Shown here piece after piece: positions 1 through 10,087 of a stretch of DNA of 64,000 nucleotides. Under the pieces are notes generated by a model, which had not been told where the DNA came from, ran no database searches, and worked only from the letters and a program-made list of their open reading frames with translations. The number at the start of each line of letters is the position of its first letter. Within the stretch, counting starts at the first letter, position 1. The position numbers were made by a program, and so were the translations under genes. The stretch is from Plasmodium coatneyi (Eukaryota; Apicomplexa; Aconoidasida; Haemosporida; Plasmodiidae), in the NCBI RefSeq assembly GCF_001680005.1, contig NC_033567.1:2232001-2296000 (forward strand), in the 5' to 3' direction.

Positions 1-3000
1 AAAAGAAAAAAAGGAAGAAAAAGTAAGCAAAAGCATGAATTACAGAAGAGATTTATTAAAAGAAAAATTAAAGAAATTTACCTCAAGAAGTTTTTTAAAA
101 AGTCGAAACATAAAAGGATTAGCAAATATGAAAATGGTCTCCTCTCTCGTGAAAAGTTTAGGGATTTTTCTGGACAAGCCAATCCGTACAGAAATATAAT
201 GTCCATAAATGATTCATTTTTCAGTTTCGCCAAGAGATCTTCCCAGCCATCTGCATCGTCGTCCGCTTCCTCTGCCGCGTCTTCCTCATTGACATCACCC
301 CCACTGGGCGTAGCTAAGAACACTTCAACCACGTCAGTGAGCATGACGGATTTGTCCAACATAACCTTGTCGTCATTGTCCAATTCGATTTTCTCCATGG
401 AAAGTACCCCAAGTAACAGTTCCGCTTATGGAAATTCCTTGTGCGATTATGATAAAGACAATTCTGAGGAGCAGGCACTTCTTAATGAGTACTTTAAAAA
501 GGAGCAAGCAAATGCGCAAGGTGGACTGGATCTCATCAAAATATCGAGCAATAGTAATAAATTAATCCCTATACCTTTGTACTGGCTCGTAGCAGAAAAT
601 TCATTCATATGGCTCTCAATACAGAATGAAAAAATATACAAACAGGATTTATATGATTTTTTGAATGACCATCAGAATGCAGATTATATGTGTACAAAGG
701 GAACATTGGACAATATGCTAAATTACCACTCACCTTTCCTTGCCGACACGGCGAAGGCATTCAAACCTTCCATAATTAGGTTAAGAAACCATCTGCTAAA
801 AGAAAATAACATTTTAACAAAAGAGGGAAATAAAAATAATCCGAATTTATCCAACAGTTACAATTTAAACTACATGAATTTGAAGGAGGTGTACTTCACG
901 TCCACCATCATCAGCGTCTACAATCCCAATTATGTCCTACATAAGAAGGACGCTCATAATTTCTTCCAAATAAGTATTGATCACGCCCTCATGATTAATA
1001 ATGGATTACCAAGAACCATGTGTCTGACCTATGAGGTCCTCAAACCAAAGTCCACTAAGAGTCTGAAAAAGAGCACTAGCACTTACACCACTTTTCCATC
1101 GGTGGAGCGCTCCAATAGGCAGAAAACGTATCTTGCCACTGATGAGTCGCTCTCTGTCGTTGACTCCTACGTTAGAAGAACCGACGAGAGTGTCTGTGAT
1201 CGGTGTTGCCGCGGTGAGGAGTTCGCCTCGAGTGAGCAGCTCCAATCTAGTGAGAGACTCACCCCGAGTGATGCCTACCATACTGCCCAAACGGATGCAC
1301 AAAGTACAAGTCAGGAGCGCTGTAACACGGATGGTGTGCAGGATGAAGATGTAGACATTACGCGCAATGAGGTGGAGAATTTTACGGACAAATACCCACA
1401 GAATAGAGACAACAAAAGTGAGCAGAGGAAGGAAGATCCAAAGAGAAGCATCCTCTTTTCTGACAACCTGAAGGAGAAAAAAACAAACCTAACTCGAATC
1501 ACACACAATGGAGAAATTGTCTCCATGAAGGACAAAGAGATTTTGCTCAAGGAAGTTAACAATGATAAAAATGTGTTCATATATAAAAACAAAAAAAAGG
1601 AAAACAGCCAAAATGCGGAAAATACCAATGGGAAGATATACATGGAAGAAACGAATTTTATTGTTACTATAAAAAAAGAGGGCAATAAGGATATACACGA
1701 AATTAGGATTGATCCAGGGCAAAACATAAAGCTACCGTTCGTTCCTCACAATATTAATATCTCTTTCGATGGATACAATTCGAGGAGTATTTCAATTAAC
1801 TACCCTCATAAGAAGGGGCGGGAGAAAATCATCCTCGAGAAGGAGGTGAAAGAGGATATGGCGTCGTTTTTCTCGCTTGACTATAGGGAGGAAGGGATAC
1901 CCAATTATGGGGCGACTGTTGGGAGCTCCCCTGATGGAAGCAGCGCGAGTGGGGGCAACTACTCCGAGGCTGTAGTGAAGATCGACCAGGTTGTACACTC
2001 CAACCGGATAACACATACGAACTACTCCAGTCACAGTCTAGATAATGAATCCTCACAGAGGGGGAAAATGTATGCGAACGCACGCACAGTGGCCCTCGGC
2101 GAAATAAAAGACTACATAAAATATGGAGACCTAAACAACGTCAAATGGAAAAATGATCAGCTTCAGCAAAAACGAGAAACTTATAAATCGTCCAAAACTG
2201 AGGAAGGACAAAAACAGCTAACCATATGGGCCATATTCAACGAATTTTACGAAACAGGAAAAAACAGATACCAAGACATCTCCTTGGAAAAAATTCACCA
2301 TGCAACATATTCAGTGTCCTGCACATTTTTCGTCTCAGCTTGTGTAATTAACCGATTGAACTACCCCATTACGTTAAAAAGAATAAATAACGACAACATG
2401 ATAGTGATCGAGCCATATGTACGAAAATTATTGCCCTGCGAATTTGCCATGAGAAGGAACCGAGTTGTTATATCCTATGAAACACTCAAGGAAGTAAAAA
2501 ACTGGATCAATTATCCTTTAAAGAAATTTATGATTAAAAGGAAGAAATTGAAAAGGACCAGAAATATTATAAAAAAAAAGAATCACAAAATTGTAAGTAG
2601 TAGTACCCTCATGCAGAACGAACAAATAAAATCGGAAGAGATAGACAATCAACAAATAGAGGGAGAACAACAGAACAGTGGTGAGCCCATCCAGAATGAC
2701 ATTTCAGAGAAGGTTGAACCGAACCATATACACATGATAAGTAAGAATAGATCGAATCTGTTTCACCAAATGAAAAGAACAAAAGGCAACTGCTTCTTTT
2801 ACAGGAGCAATATTAACAAACCTCTGGAATCTGAAGACTTTAGGATAACAGATTTGTCCATCACCAGATTGACTTGCTCAAACAAAAATAAAAATGTACC
2901 ACAGTTGAAGTACAGCGTATATATGTCCATCGCCCCCATGCCCTTCTTTCGAACAACTGTTATGGAGATACTACCCTACATAGTTATAATAAACAACACA

Positions 3001-6000
3001 AAGATGAATATCGTTTTCCAGGAGTATATTAAAAATTACACCTATTTTAAGTATAACATTTTGGAGCCAGGGGCATTTGTCGAATTTCACCCACAGTCTA
3101 AAAAAAAAGCTATGTTGAAAATTTGCGGCATTTTTGAAAACAGCTTCAATTACCTCATTGATGATTATTTGCAGAAGGAGTTGTACTTGGAAAATTTGGA
3201 GAAAGAGAATGAAAAACTGTTGGGGGGGATAAAGGAGGAGGATTGCGCGCGGGAGGATGATTCCAAAACTAAGGGTGACTTCCCCACCGGCGGCAACCCA
3301 CTATCCAACTGTAACTTACCCGACGACAGAGGTATTGCTGTTCTTCCCTTGAATGACATCTCAGACAAGCTGAGCGTCCTGGTGAACATCGAACGGGAAA
3401 ACCATCACATGTTCCACCAGCAGTCGTCCTCCTCGAAAAGCACCTGCAGCACTAGTGCGCAGAACTCCCTTGAGAAGGATGGTGTGGAGAGAGCCAATCA
3501 AAACGACACGAGACCTAATGACATGGTGAAGAAATACAAAAAAGTGGACGCGTTTAAATTTCTCTACTGGTCGGAAGTGCTGGACTTGACCAGAGTGAGC
3601 ATGATCTATTTCCGCCATCCAGTTGTATCGAATGAAAATTTTAAGAAGGAAGAAAAGAAACTTAAAAAACTAAATCTCCTTCTAAAAAATCATGGCAAAA
3701 ACGACGTTACTTATTTAAATATATCCAAAGAGCTATTAAAAACAAGTAGCATACCCTATGAGTACACCTGCTGTTCAATGGAGATATCCACCTACAAGGG
3801 GTGCAAATTTGTGCGCTTCCAAGACATCGATGTGGTGCCATTTTACCTCTTAAATTTAACCAAGTACAACATTAAGTTGAGACAGCTAGGCATATATGAG
3901 CACTCCGAAGTGTTGCGGAAAATTCCGAAAAAGAAGAAAAAATCCTTCGACGAAATATTCAAAAATTACGCCTTCAATTTCTCATTTTACAACCCGTATA
4001 AGGATCCCAAGCTCAAGGTCAGCATACTTTCCTCGAGCAAGAAGAACGAACAAAATAAAAAGGAAAAGAAGGGCAACAAAAGCGGCCACAATAACAGCAA
4101 GAGTAAGAACAACTTGAGGTATGCAAACACGCTGAAGATAAATCTGAAGAACGAACTCAACTACCTCAGCCTCTTGGCTACCAACTACTTGAAGGACAAC
4201 GAATATGCGAAAATTATTAACGATAAAATTTTTCACTTGAAACGATTTTCAGAACAAGTGGAAAATTTAAATGATGGAAATTTAAACATAATCGATTTGG
4301 CGAACTCCACCAACGTCACTTTGTTAAAATTGAGACAGGGAGATGCATTCGTTTACATTCTCTGCTCTAAAAAAACGTATAACGGGAAGACCATCTTCTC
4401 GTTCGAAAATTACGACGATCTTATAAGCAACGTTTTGAATTTCAGGAGTGCATCCCTCAGCCGTAAGAACAATTACAAGCTGCTCAAGTCGTTACATGTT
4501 TTCAGCAACAAGATAAAGAACGCTTACTTCAGGGGAAGGAACAAAAAGCAGGACAAGCGGAAGAGGAGCCGCAAGGGCAGAAAGGATTCCATCGGGGGGC
4601 AGCACGCATCAACTGGGGAGTACACCCCGAATGGACTGTATGCACATGGCGGACACGAGATAACCACTCCCCAAAATCGCGCACATCCGAAGAAGCGGCA
4701 AAACGCAAACCGATGGCACTTACTGAACCTGTTTAGAAAAAGAAGCACCACGCGTTCTGTTGATAAGGGACCGCGGATAACCCACCTTATTAGAGACCTA
4801 TATGAGAAAAAAATGATCAACAGGGAAGAAAAAAAAAAAGACACATTAAATTTAAACATATTTGCGCACTTCATTTTTAAGGGAGTAGGGTTAAGCATCA
4901 ATAACCACAACTTAGAAGAAATCCTCTACTTCTCCATGGAATATATATTAGTTGTATACAAACAGATAAATGACAAGGATTTGTTTCACTTAAAGATAGG
5001 ATGGCTGCAAATAGACAACCACACGAAGAACACGGATTATAAGAATGTGCTGTTGCCAATTATAGATTTGAAGAAGAGCCACCAAGTGGAAAATTCAACA
5101 CAAGAGCAGAATGAGGATCGTGCCTTCCTACCTAATGGAGGAAATACCTTCGTAAGGAAGTTACGCACAGAGGACATGACCATTCTTTATCGCTCAAAGA
5201 GGGGAAAGTCAAATGATACCTTTTCCCATCACATCAGGGACGAAAATGAATACTGCAAAATGAATTCTAGGAATATATTAAGGCCGGTGGGACTTACTAA
5301 AAACAAATCCTGCGAGGATTATTCCTATTTCGAGAAAGATAATCTGCTAATCAGTCCAAACACGAATAACCCCTTGTCTAATTCTTACAAAATGTTCATC
5401 CCTTCCTTTTTCTACGCACAACATAACTCCGTTTTGGACGTCATTATAGTAAAGCAGAAGAGAGGAAACATGAAGAACTTCCTCGAACTGTCAGATGTGA
5501 ATATCAAACTTTCCCCTTTGAGTATAAATGTGGACTCCTACTTTATCATCGAAATTTTGAAGATTTTCGACGAACTGTTAAAAATTCTTGAGTATGATTT
5601 GACCAATTATAATTCGCTCAACTTGGAGAAGAACATCGAATTGAGGGACACCGATTATGACAGCTTGGAGTACAAACAAAATATGGGCCCAGTGGACGAG
5701 CTTATCAAGCATTACATTCTGAAGGACTATCACTTATATGAACAGATAGCCAACTTCAAATTTAACGACATCCGCAATGAGCAAAAGGAGAAGGAGAAAA
5801 AATTGACGAATAAGAGAAAGAAAAAGACGAAAAAGAAGGACGGGGAGGGAAGCCACGACGAAACGACTAGCAGCAACATTTTCCACTCCAATAGGTTTTT
5901 TAACAAATCAGACAATGAGGTGCCCGACGTGAGGACCTACATTAGTATGATAAATGAGTACAAAAATTGGGGGAACCGCGGAGACCAGGCAGCCACGGGA

Positions 6001-8547
6001 AGTGACCAGGATGGTCACGCTGAGGGGACTGACCCCTTGGGAGGATTGAACAAACAGAGGCGCATCCCCGCGGGTAACACCACAGGTAATTGTGCAGGTG
6101 GACGGAAAGACACCATGCTTAAGCATACAAGTGGCGTGCCTTGCCCAGGTGGGTACACCCACGGGGAAGAAGAAATGCTAACCCAGATTACAACTTCAAA
6201 TAACAGAAAACGAAACAACCTAAGGAGCAACTACAACTCAGACAACATGTATAATGAAAAAAAACTCAAGTACCTGCAATCCTGCGAAAAGTATTACAAG
6301 AATTTGCTAAACAATCGAAAACGTATCTTGAAGAAGATCCAAAACATTAACATGAAAAATAACCTAATCAGTTTCGACAAAATATTTATCTCCAAATTAG
6401 AAATTAACGAAATTAAATTAATCATTAACATAAAAAATAGAATCCTAAGCTACGACAAGAAAAGTGAAATAATGGAGTCTAACGTGATGAACGCTTTGGT
6501 TGTCCTTATAATGAACATACCTAACATAAGTGACGCACATTTACACTTTGAAAAAGAGGTTAAAAAAAATATGTGTGGTTCGTTATACGTATTAATATTT
6601 AACGAAATTATGAATGACTATATAAACCCTGGCATGAATCAAATGTTCAATGTTCTCGGGGCTGTAGATTTTATTGGAAATCCTTTAATAATTTATAAGC
6701 ATTGGAAAAAGGGTTACAACACCTTTATTAAGGACTTAAAGAAAAGTTTGGATTCGTGTTCTTTTCCTTTTTTATTTGGTATTTTACTTCTGAACATACT
6801 TGGCCGATTTGGAAGGAGCTTACTTTCAGGGATCCTCGAAGGAGTGAGTAGACTGTGTGGAAGTTGGAGTACCTGCTTTGAACGATTTTCTAGAAATGCA
6901 GATAATTTCAGCATCGTCACAAATAGCAATGTTTTACAAAATGAAATTCTAGATCAACCATCCAATTGCGCGGAAGGAATATGCTACGGGTGTCAATCAT
7001 TTGTAAACATCCTCACCATCAGCTGCGTCAATACGATTTATAAACCATTCATGGCAATAAAAAAAATTAAAGGTTTTCGAAAAAAGGAAAAAGACAAATT
7101 CAAGATATTCCTTTCAGTGGCAAAACTTATGTTCTATGGTTTGTTCAGCGCATTTAGCAGCCTATTCTTTGGATTATTCAATAGCATCCTCTCATTTTTC
7201 ACCTTTCTATTTATCGGCACATTAAACCAAATACAAACGGTAACTATGAAATCCGTCGTTAGGCCAAAAAAAATGAGCGTCATTAAGGAATACGCCAAAT
7301 TTGTTAACTATGAATACCCACTGTCTTTCTCTAATCATATCATTAATGAAAAAAAAAAAAAAAAAGAATTTCTAAAAAGAAACATTGTAGCTGTAATTCC
7401 GTTATATTCCTTCAAAGACAACAACGCTAGCAGCATAAAAAGCTTCCTCTGGGTTAGCAACAAAGAAGTGGGCTATTGCCAGAGGGATAAATTGCTTTGG
7501 TCCCTGTTCACCAACTGCATCATTAAAGTTGACATACTGCTTATCCAGGTGGATCATGGTCAGGGGAAGAAAAAACTATCCATATTAAGTCGAAATAAAA
7601 ACAAAATAAAAAGCAAGCGGTCAAATTTTAGTACAAGGGATAAGGAGGATGACCAGCCAGTTAAAACCAAGTGGAACTTTCATACATTTTTCTATCCGCA
7701 AAAGTACAGACAGTTGGGAGACTTCAAACCATCTTACTACATTAGGATACTCTACCGATCTGTGCATAAGGTAAAAAGGTCCCACCGGAAACCCAAGTTC
7801 AGGAACTTCTCCTTCAGGAAAAAGGACGACTCCATCCGGAGGCTGAAGCAAATTATGCGAAAAAACACATACGAAAGGTACTTTGACAAGCAGTTCAGGA
7901 ATGAGCAGCTGGACTACCAGGAAGCAGACCAGGGTGACAACCCGAGTGAGGCCGACAAGGGAGACCATCATGACCGACATAATGGCCACCATAAATATCG
8001 CCACACAAGCAATCACCATCGCGTGGATAACCATTGTGACCATGACAGACGAGCCTTGCCCACCAAACTGTGCAAGACGCACCACAAAGTGAACAACTAC
8101 TACACCAAAAATTATGCGCGTGGGTCCACACAAAACAAGGCCAATAGACAAAATGACGTGGAGGAAGACGTACTGCACGATGGAAATAATTACTGCGAGA
8201 GGGAAAGGAAGTACCCAAGTAGTCGCCCAAGTAGTCGTGTGGGAAAAGGACAGAAGCTGCGTGATGATACTCTCCCAAGGGGTGAAAAAAAGAGCAGATT
8301 AAAAAAAAAAGGTATGTATCCATACCAACAAAAGGATGTGAACATTAGTGAAGATTCTAGAGAAATGGACAAATTGAAACATAAGAAAAAACACGCAAGG
8401 AAACATCATACACATAAAAAAAAAAATTTTTTATATATTTCAAAATTGGTTAAATGCGAATCGAAGGAAGTTGCTCTGCACGCCTTTTCCCTTCTCCTAT
8501 CCTTTTTGGTGCATAAATCTCCGTACTACTTAAAAACTGCGAATTAG
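1..8547 (+). CDS. VPS13-like lipid-transfer protein, 3' part (5' end outside window)
   Basis: The frame has no stop from base 1 to the TAA at 8545-8547 (2,848 codons), so the ATG at 199 is probably internal and the gene starts upstream. The centre (nt 2200-4500) shows beta-rich segments of the type found in the VPS13 adaptor-binding region. The best landmark is nt 6630-6740, where a VDFIGNP motif followed by a Tyr/Lys/Phe-rich stretch matches the conserved VPS13 C-terminal segment. A Gly/Leu/Ser-rich hydrophobic stretch (6770-7210) and a PH-like stretch (7380-7560) follow. VPS13 proteins move bulk lipid between membranes at contact sites; that role here is family knowledge. Charged low-complexity inserts (Lys-rich around 4050, 4540 and 5800; His-rich around 7960-8050) are typical of Plasmodium. 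The chorein N-terminus is not in the window, so the family call rests on the C-terminal half. Confidence 0.82.
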   Translation, partial: KRKKGRKSKQKHELQKRFIKRKIKEIYLKKFFKKSKHKRISKYENGLLSREKFRDFSGQANPYRNIMSINDSFFSFAKRSSQPSASSSASSAASSSLTSPPLGVAKNTSTTSVSMTDLSNITLSSLSNSIFSMESTPSNSSAYGNSLCDYDKDNSEEQALLNEYFKKEQANAQGGLDLIKISSNSNKLIPIPLYWLVAENSFIWLSIQNEKIYKQDLYDFLNDHQNADYMCTKGTLDNMLNYHSPFLADTAKAFKPSIIRLRNHLLKENNILTKEGNKNNPNLSNSYNLNYMNLKEVYFTSTIISVYNPNYVLHKKDAHNFFQISIDHALMINNGLPRTMCLTYEVLKPKSTKSLKKSTSTYTTFPSVERSNRQKTYLATDESLSVVDSYVRRTDESVCDRCCRGEEFASSEQLQSSERLTPSDAYHTAQTDAQSTSQERCNTDGVQDEDVDITRNEVENFTDKYPQNRDNKSEQRKEDPKRSILFSDNLKEKKTNLTRITHNGEIVSMKDKEILLKEVNNDKNVFIYKNKKKENSQNAENTNGKIYMEETNFIVTIKKEGNKDIHEIRIDPGQNIKLPFVPHNINISFDGYNSRSISINYPHKKGREKIILEKEVKEDMASFFSLDYREEGIPNYGATVGSSPDGSSASGGNYSEAVVKIDQVVHSNRITHTNYSSHSLDNESSQRGKMYANARTVALGEIKDYIKYGDLNNVKWKNDQLQQKRETYKSSKTEEGQKQLTIWAIFNEFYETGKNRYQDISLEKIHHATYSVSCTFFVSACVINRLNYPITLKRINNDNMIVIEPYVRKLLPCEFAMRRNRVVISYETLKEVKNWINYPLKKFMIKRKKLKRTRNIIKKKNHKIVSSSTLMQNEQIKSEEIDNQQIEGEQQNSGEPIQNDISEKVEPNHIHMISKNRSNLFHQMKRTKGNCFFYRSNINKPLESEDFRITDLSITRLTCSNKNKNVPQLKYSVYMSIAPMPFFRTTVMEILPYIVIINNTKMNIVFQEYIKNYTYFKYNILEPGAFVEFHPQSKKKAMLKICGIFENSFNYLIDDYLQKELYLENLEKENEKLLGGIKEEDCAREDDSKTKGDFPTGGNPLSNCNLPDDRGIAVLPLNDISDKLSVLVNIERENHHMFHQQSSSSKSTCSTSAQNSLEKDGVERANQNDTRPNDMVKKYKKVDAFKFLYWSEVLDLTRVSMIYFRHPVVSNENFKKEEKKLKKLNLLLKNHGKNDVTYLNISKELLKTSSIPYEYTCCSMEISTYKGCKFVRFQDIDVVPFYLLNLTKYNIKLRQLGIYEHSEVLRKIPKKKKKSFDEIFKNYAFNFSFYNPYKDPKLKVSILSSSKKNEQNKKEKKGNKSGHNNSKSKNNLRYANTLKINLKNELNYLSLLATNYLKDNEYAKIINDKIFHLKRFSEQVENLNDGNLNIIDLANSTNVTLLKLRQGDAFVYILCSKKTYNGKTIFSFENYDDLISNVLNFRSASLSRKNNYKLLKSLHVFSNKIKNAYFRGRNKKQDKRKRSRKGRKDSIGGQHASTGEYTPNGLYAHGGHEITTPQNRAHPKKRQNANRWHLLNLFRKRSTTRSVDKGPRITHLIRDLYEKKMINREEKKKDTLNLNIFAHFIFKGVGLSINNHNLEEILYFSMEYILVVYKQINDKDLFHLKIGWLQIDNHTKNTDYKNVLLPIIDLKKSHQVENSTQEQNEDRAFLPNGGNTFVRKLRTEDMTILYRSKRGKSNDTFSHHIRDENEYCKMNSRNILRPVGLTKNKSCEDYSYFEKDNLLISPNTNNPLSNSYKMFIPSFFYAQHNSVLDVIIVKQKRGNMKNFLELSDVNIKLSPLSINVDSYFIIEILKIFDELLKILEYDLTNYNSLNLEKNIELRDTDYDSLEYKQNMGPVDELIKHYILKDYHLYEQIANFKFNDIRNEQKEKEKKLTNKRKKKTKKKDGEGSHDETTSSNIFHSNRFFNKSDNEVPDVRTYISMINEYKNWGNRGDQAATGSDQDGHAEGTDPLGGLNKQRRIPAGNTTGNCAGGRKDTMLKHTSGVPCPGGYTHGEEEMLTQITTSNNRKRNNLRSNYNSDNMYNEKKLKYLQSCEKYYKNLLNNRKRILKKIQNINMKNNLISFDKIFISKLEINEIKLIINIKNRILSYDKKSEIMESNVMNALVVLIMNIPNISDAHLHFEKEVKKNMCGSLYVLIFNEIMNDYINPGMNQMFNVLGAVDFIGNPLIIYKHWKKGYNTFIKDLKKSLDSCSFPFLFGILLLNILGRFGRSLLSGILEGVSRLCGSWSTCFERFSRNADNFSIVTNSNVLQNEILDQPSNCAEGICYGCQSFVNILTISCVNTIYKPFMAIKKIKGFRKKEKDKFKIFLSVAKLMFYGLFSAFSSLFFGLFNSILSFFTFLFIGTLNQIQTVTMKSVVRPKKMSVIKEYAKFVNYEYPLSFSNHIINEKKKKKEFLKRNIVAVIPLYSFKDNNASSIKSFLWVSNKEVGYCQRDKLLWSLFTNCIIKVDILLIQVDHGQGKKKLSILSRNKNKIKSKRSNFSTRDKEDDQPVKTKWNFHTFFYPQKYRQLGDFKPSYYIRILYRSVHKVKRSHRKPKFRNFSFRKKDDSIRRLKQIMRKNTYERYFDKQFRNEQLDYQEADQGDNPSEADKGDHHDRHNGHHKYRHTSNHHRVDNHCDHDRRALPTKLCKTHHKVNNYYTKNYARGSTQNKANRQNDVEEDVLHDGNNYCERERKYPSSRPSSRVGKGQKLRDDTLPRGEKKSRLKKKGMYPYQQKDVNISEDSREMDKLKHKKKHARKHHTHKKKNFLYISKLVKCESKEVALHAFSLLLSFLVHKSPYYLKTAN

Positions 8548-8829
8548 ACGCACGAGAAAAATTGCACAGTTTGTTACACGCATTGGGACTCATCAAATTG
8601 CTGCACAAATGCATAGAGAAGAGAGGCTACACCGATATGGCACACCACAAGGTGATACCCCTCAAATATATGTGAGTTTCCGTTAAGCGTAAAATCTGGG
8701 CCGTATCTAAGATCCAGAGTGTACCATATTCCAGACGGCATTAATGTTGCCACGTCTGGAAGTTAACGTGATTACCTTTTTTACATGTTATCGAGCTCCA
8801 TTTTGTTATGCTAAATTTTAACCCTTTAT
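8548..8829. other. 3' flank of the VPS13-like gene
   Basis: This is a short AT-rich intergenic stretch after the VPS13-like stop. A near-palindromic 'agatccagagtgtaccatat ... cagacg' segment around 8707-8765 was the only structure noticed. I see no reading frame of interest. Confidence 0.5.
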
Positions 8830-10030
8830 TTGTTGCTTATTTGTTTTTTTTTTTTTTCTCGTTTCTTTGTTAGTTTGTTTTTTTTTTTCCCATCCCGTTC
8901 GTCTACTCCCCTACATTCGTGGTACTACCACTATTATTGTTCGAAAGACCTAATTTTGATAGAACATTTTTTTGTTCTGTTCCGCTCAGGGAATGCACAA
9001 CCTTCCTTTCCTCCCTTCCTTCCTCCTATGTACAATTTCATTCTGTAAAGAAAAAAGAGAGAAATAACCTACCCTCCTTTTTCCTTTTTTTTCCTTCTTT
9101 TCCTTTCTTTTCTTTTCCAAGAAATGATTCCTTTCTTCCCCTTCCTTATAAAAAGAATAATCGTCCTTTCTCGTATGTACATTGCATTCTGTAAAGAAAA
9201 AAGGAAGCAGGAAGGACAGGAATTACCCTCCCTTTTTTTCTTTTTTTTTCTTTCGCTTCCTTTCTTCCTTTTTCTTTGTTCCTTTTTTTTTCTTAATTTC
9301 CTTCCCTTTTATTTCTTTAAAGAAAAATAAGGAAGAGAGAAGCAACCTTCCCCTTGCCTCGCCTTCTTCCTTCCCTTACATATAACACTACATTCTTTTA
9401 TTAAAAAAAAAAAGAGAAGAAGGAGAACAACTTACCTTACCATCACCATTTTTACTCTATACTTCTTTTTTTTTTTTTTTACTTCCTTTCTTGCATTTTG
9501 CTTTCTTTGCTTTCATCTTCCTGCAAAAGAAAAAAAAAAAAAAAATTGGAGAGAAAAAAGTGAAGGAAAGGTAGGTTATTCTCTCTTTCTTCTTCTCCTT
9601 TCTTCGTCCTTTTCTTCTAGGAAAAATGCAATTGTACATAGGAAGGAGAAGGGAAGATTAAGGAATCTTTTCTTGGAAAAGGAAAAATAGGAAAAAAAAA
9701 AAAATAAAATAAAAAAGGAAGGAAAGAACAAATTATTAATTCTTTTTTCCTTGTTCTTTTAGAAGATTCCATTGTATATAGGAAGATGGGGAGATTGTTC
9801 TCTTTTTTTTTTTTAGGGGAAAAAAAATAAAAAATAAAAATTGAAAAAGGAAAAGAGGGGTGATAGGTTTCTTCTGTTTTCTCTTTTGAAGAACGCAGAA
9901 AATGCATGTAGGTTTTTTTTTCCCCCCTTTTAGGAATACAAAAATAAGGGGGAAAGCGAAAAATAAGAATGGACAAGGAAGGAAGAATATAAGAAGGAAT
10001 ATTCCTTGGACGAATTAATGGAGTTCCCAT
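8830..10030. repeat. Opposed polypyrimidine / polypurine repeat block upstream of SICAvar
   Basis: The plus strand is almost pure C/T with short spacers from about 8830 to 9480, then switches to almost pure A/G with spacers from about 9525 to 10010. The spacers recur. A 'tatgtacaatt ... cattctgtaaag' type element occurs around 9028 and 9175, and its reverse complement (a 'gcaattgtacatagg' type) occurs around 9630, with a weaker one at 9770. The block is therefore a degenerate tandem repeat whose right half is inverted against its left half. It occupies the 5' flank of the SICAvar gene, so it may be promoter or 5'-UTR sequence. No coding potential beyond low-complexity frames. Confidence 0.6.
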
Positions 10031-10087
10031 TAGTACGTAGCACTTTTATGTAACAATGAAGCATATAGTGCGGATGTAAGAGTAACC

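Noticed and set aside
199..201. ATG at 199 as start of the VPS13-like gene
   Set aside because: The same frame is open back to base 1 with similar Lys-rich coding sequence, so the true start is upstream of the window.
7621..8323. Minus-strand frames of 142-185 codons under the VPS13-like C-terminus
   Set aside because: They are antisense shadows of His/Asp-rich coding sequence and lack any family feature.
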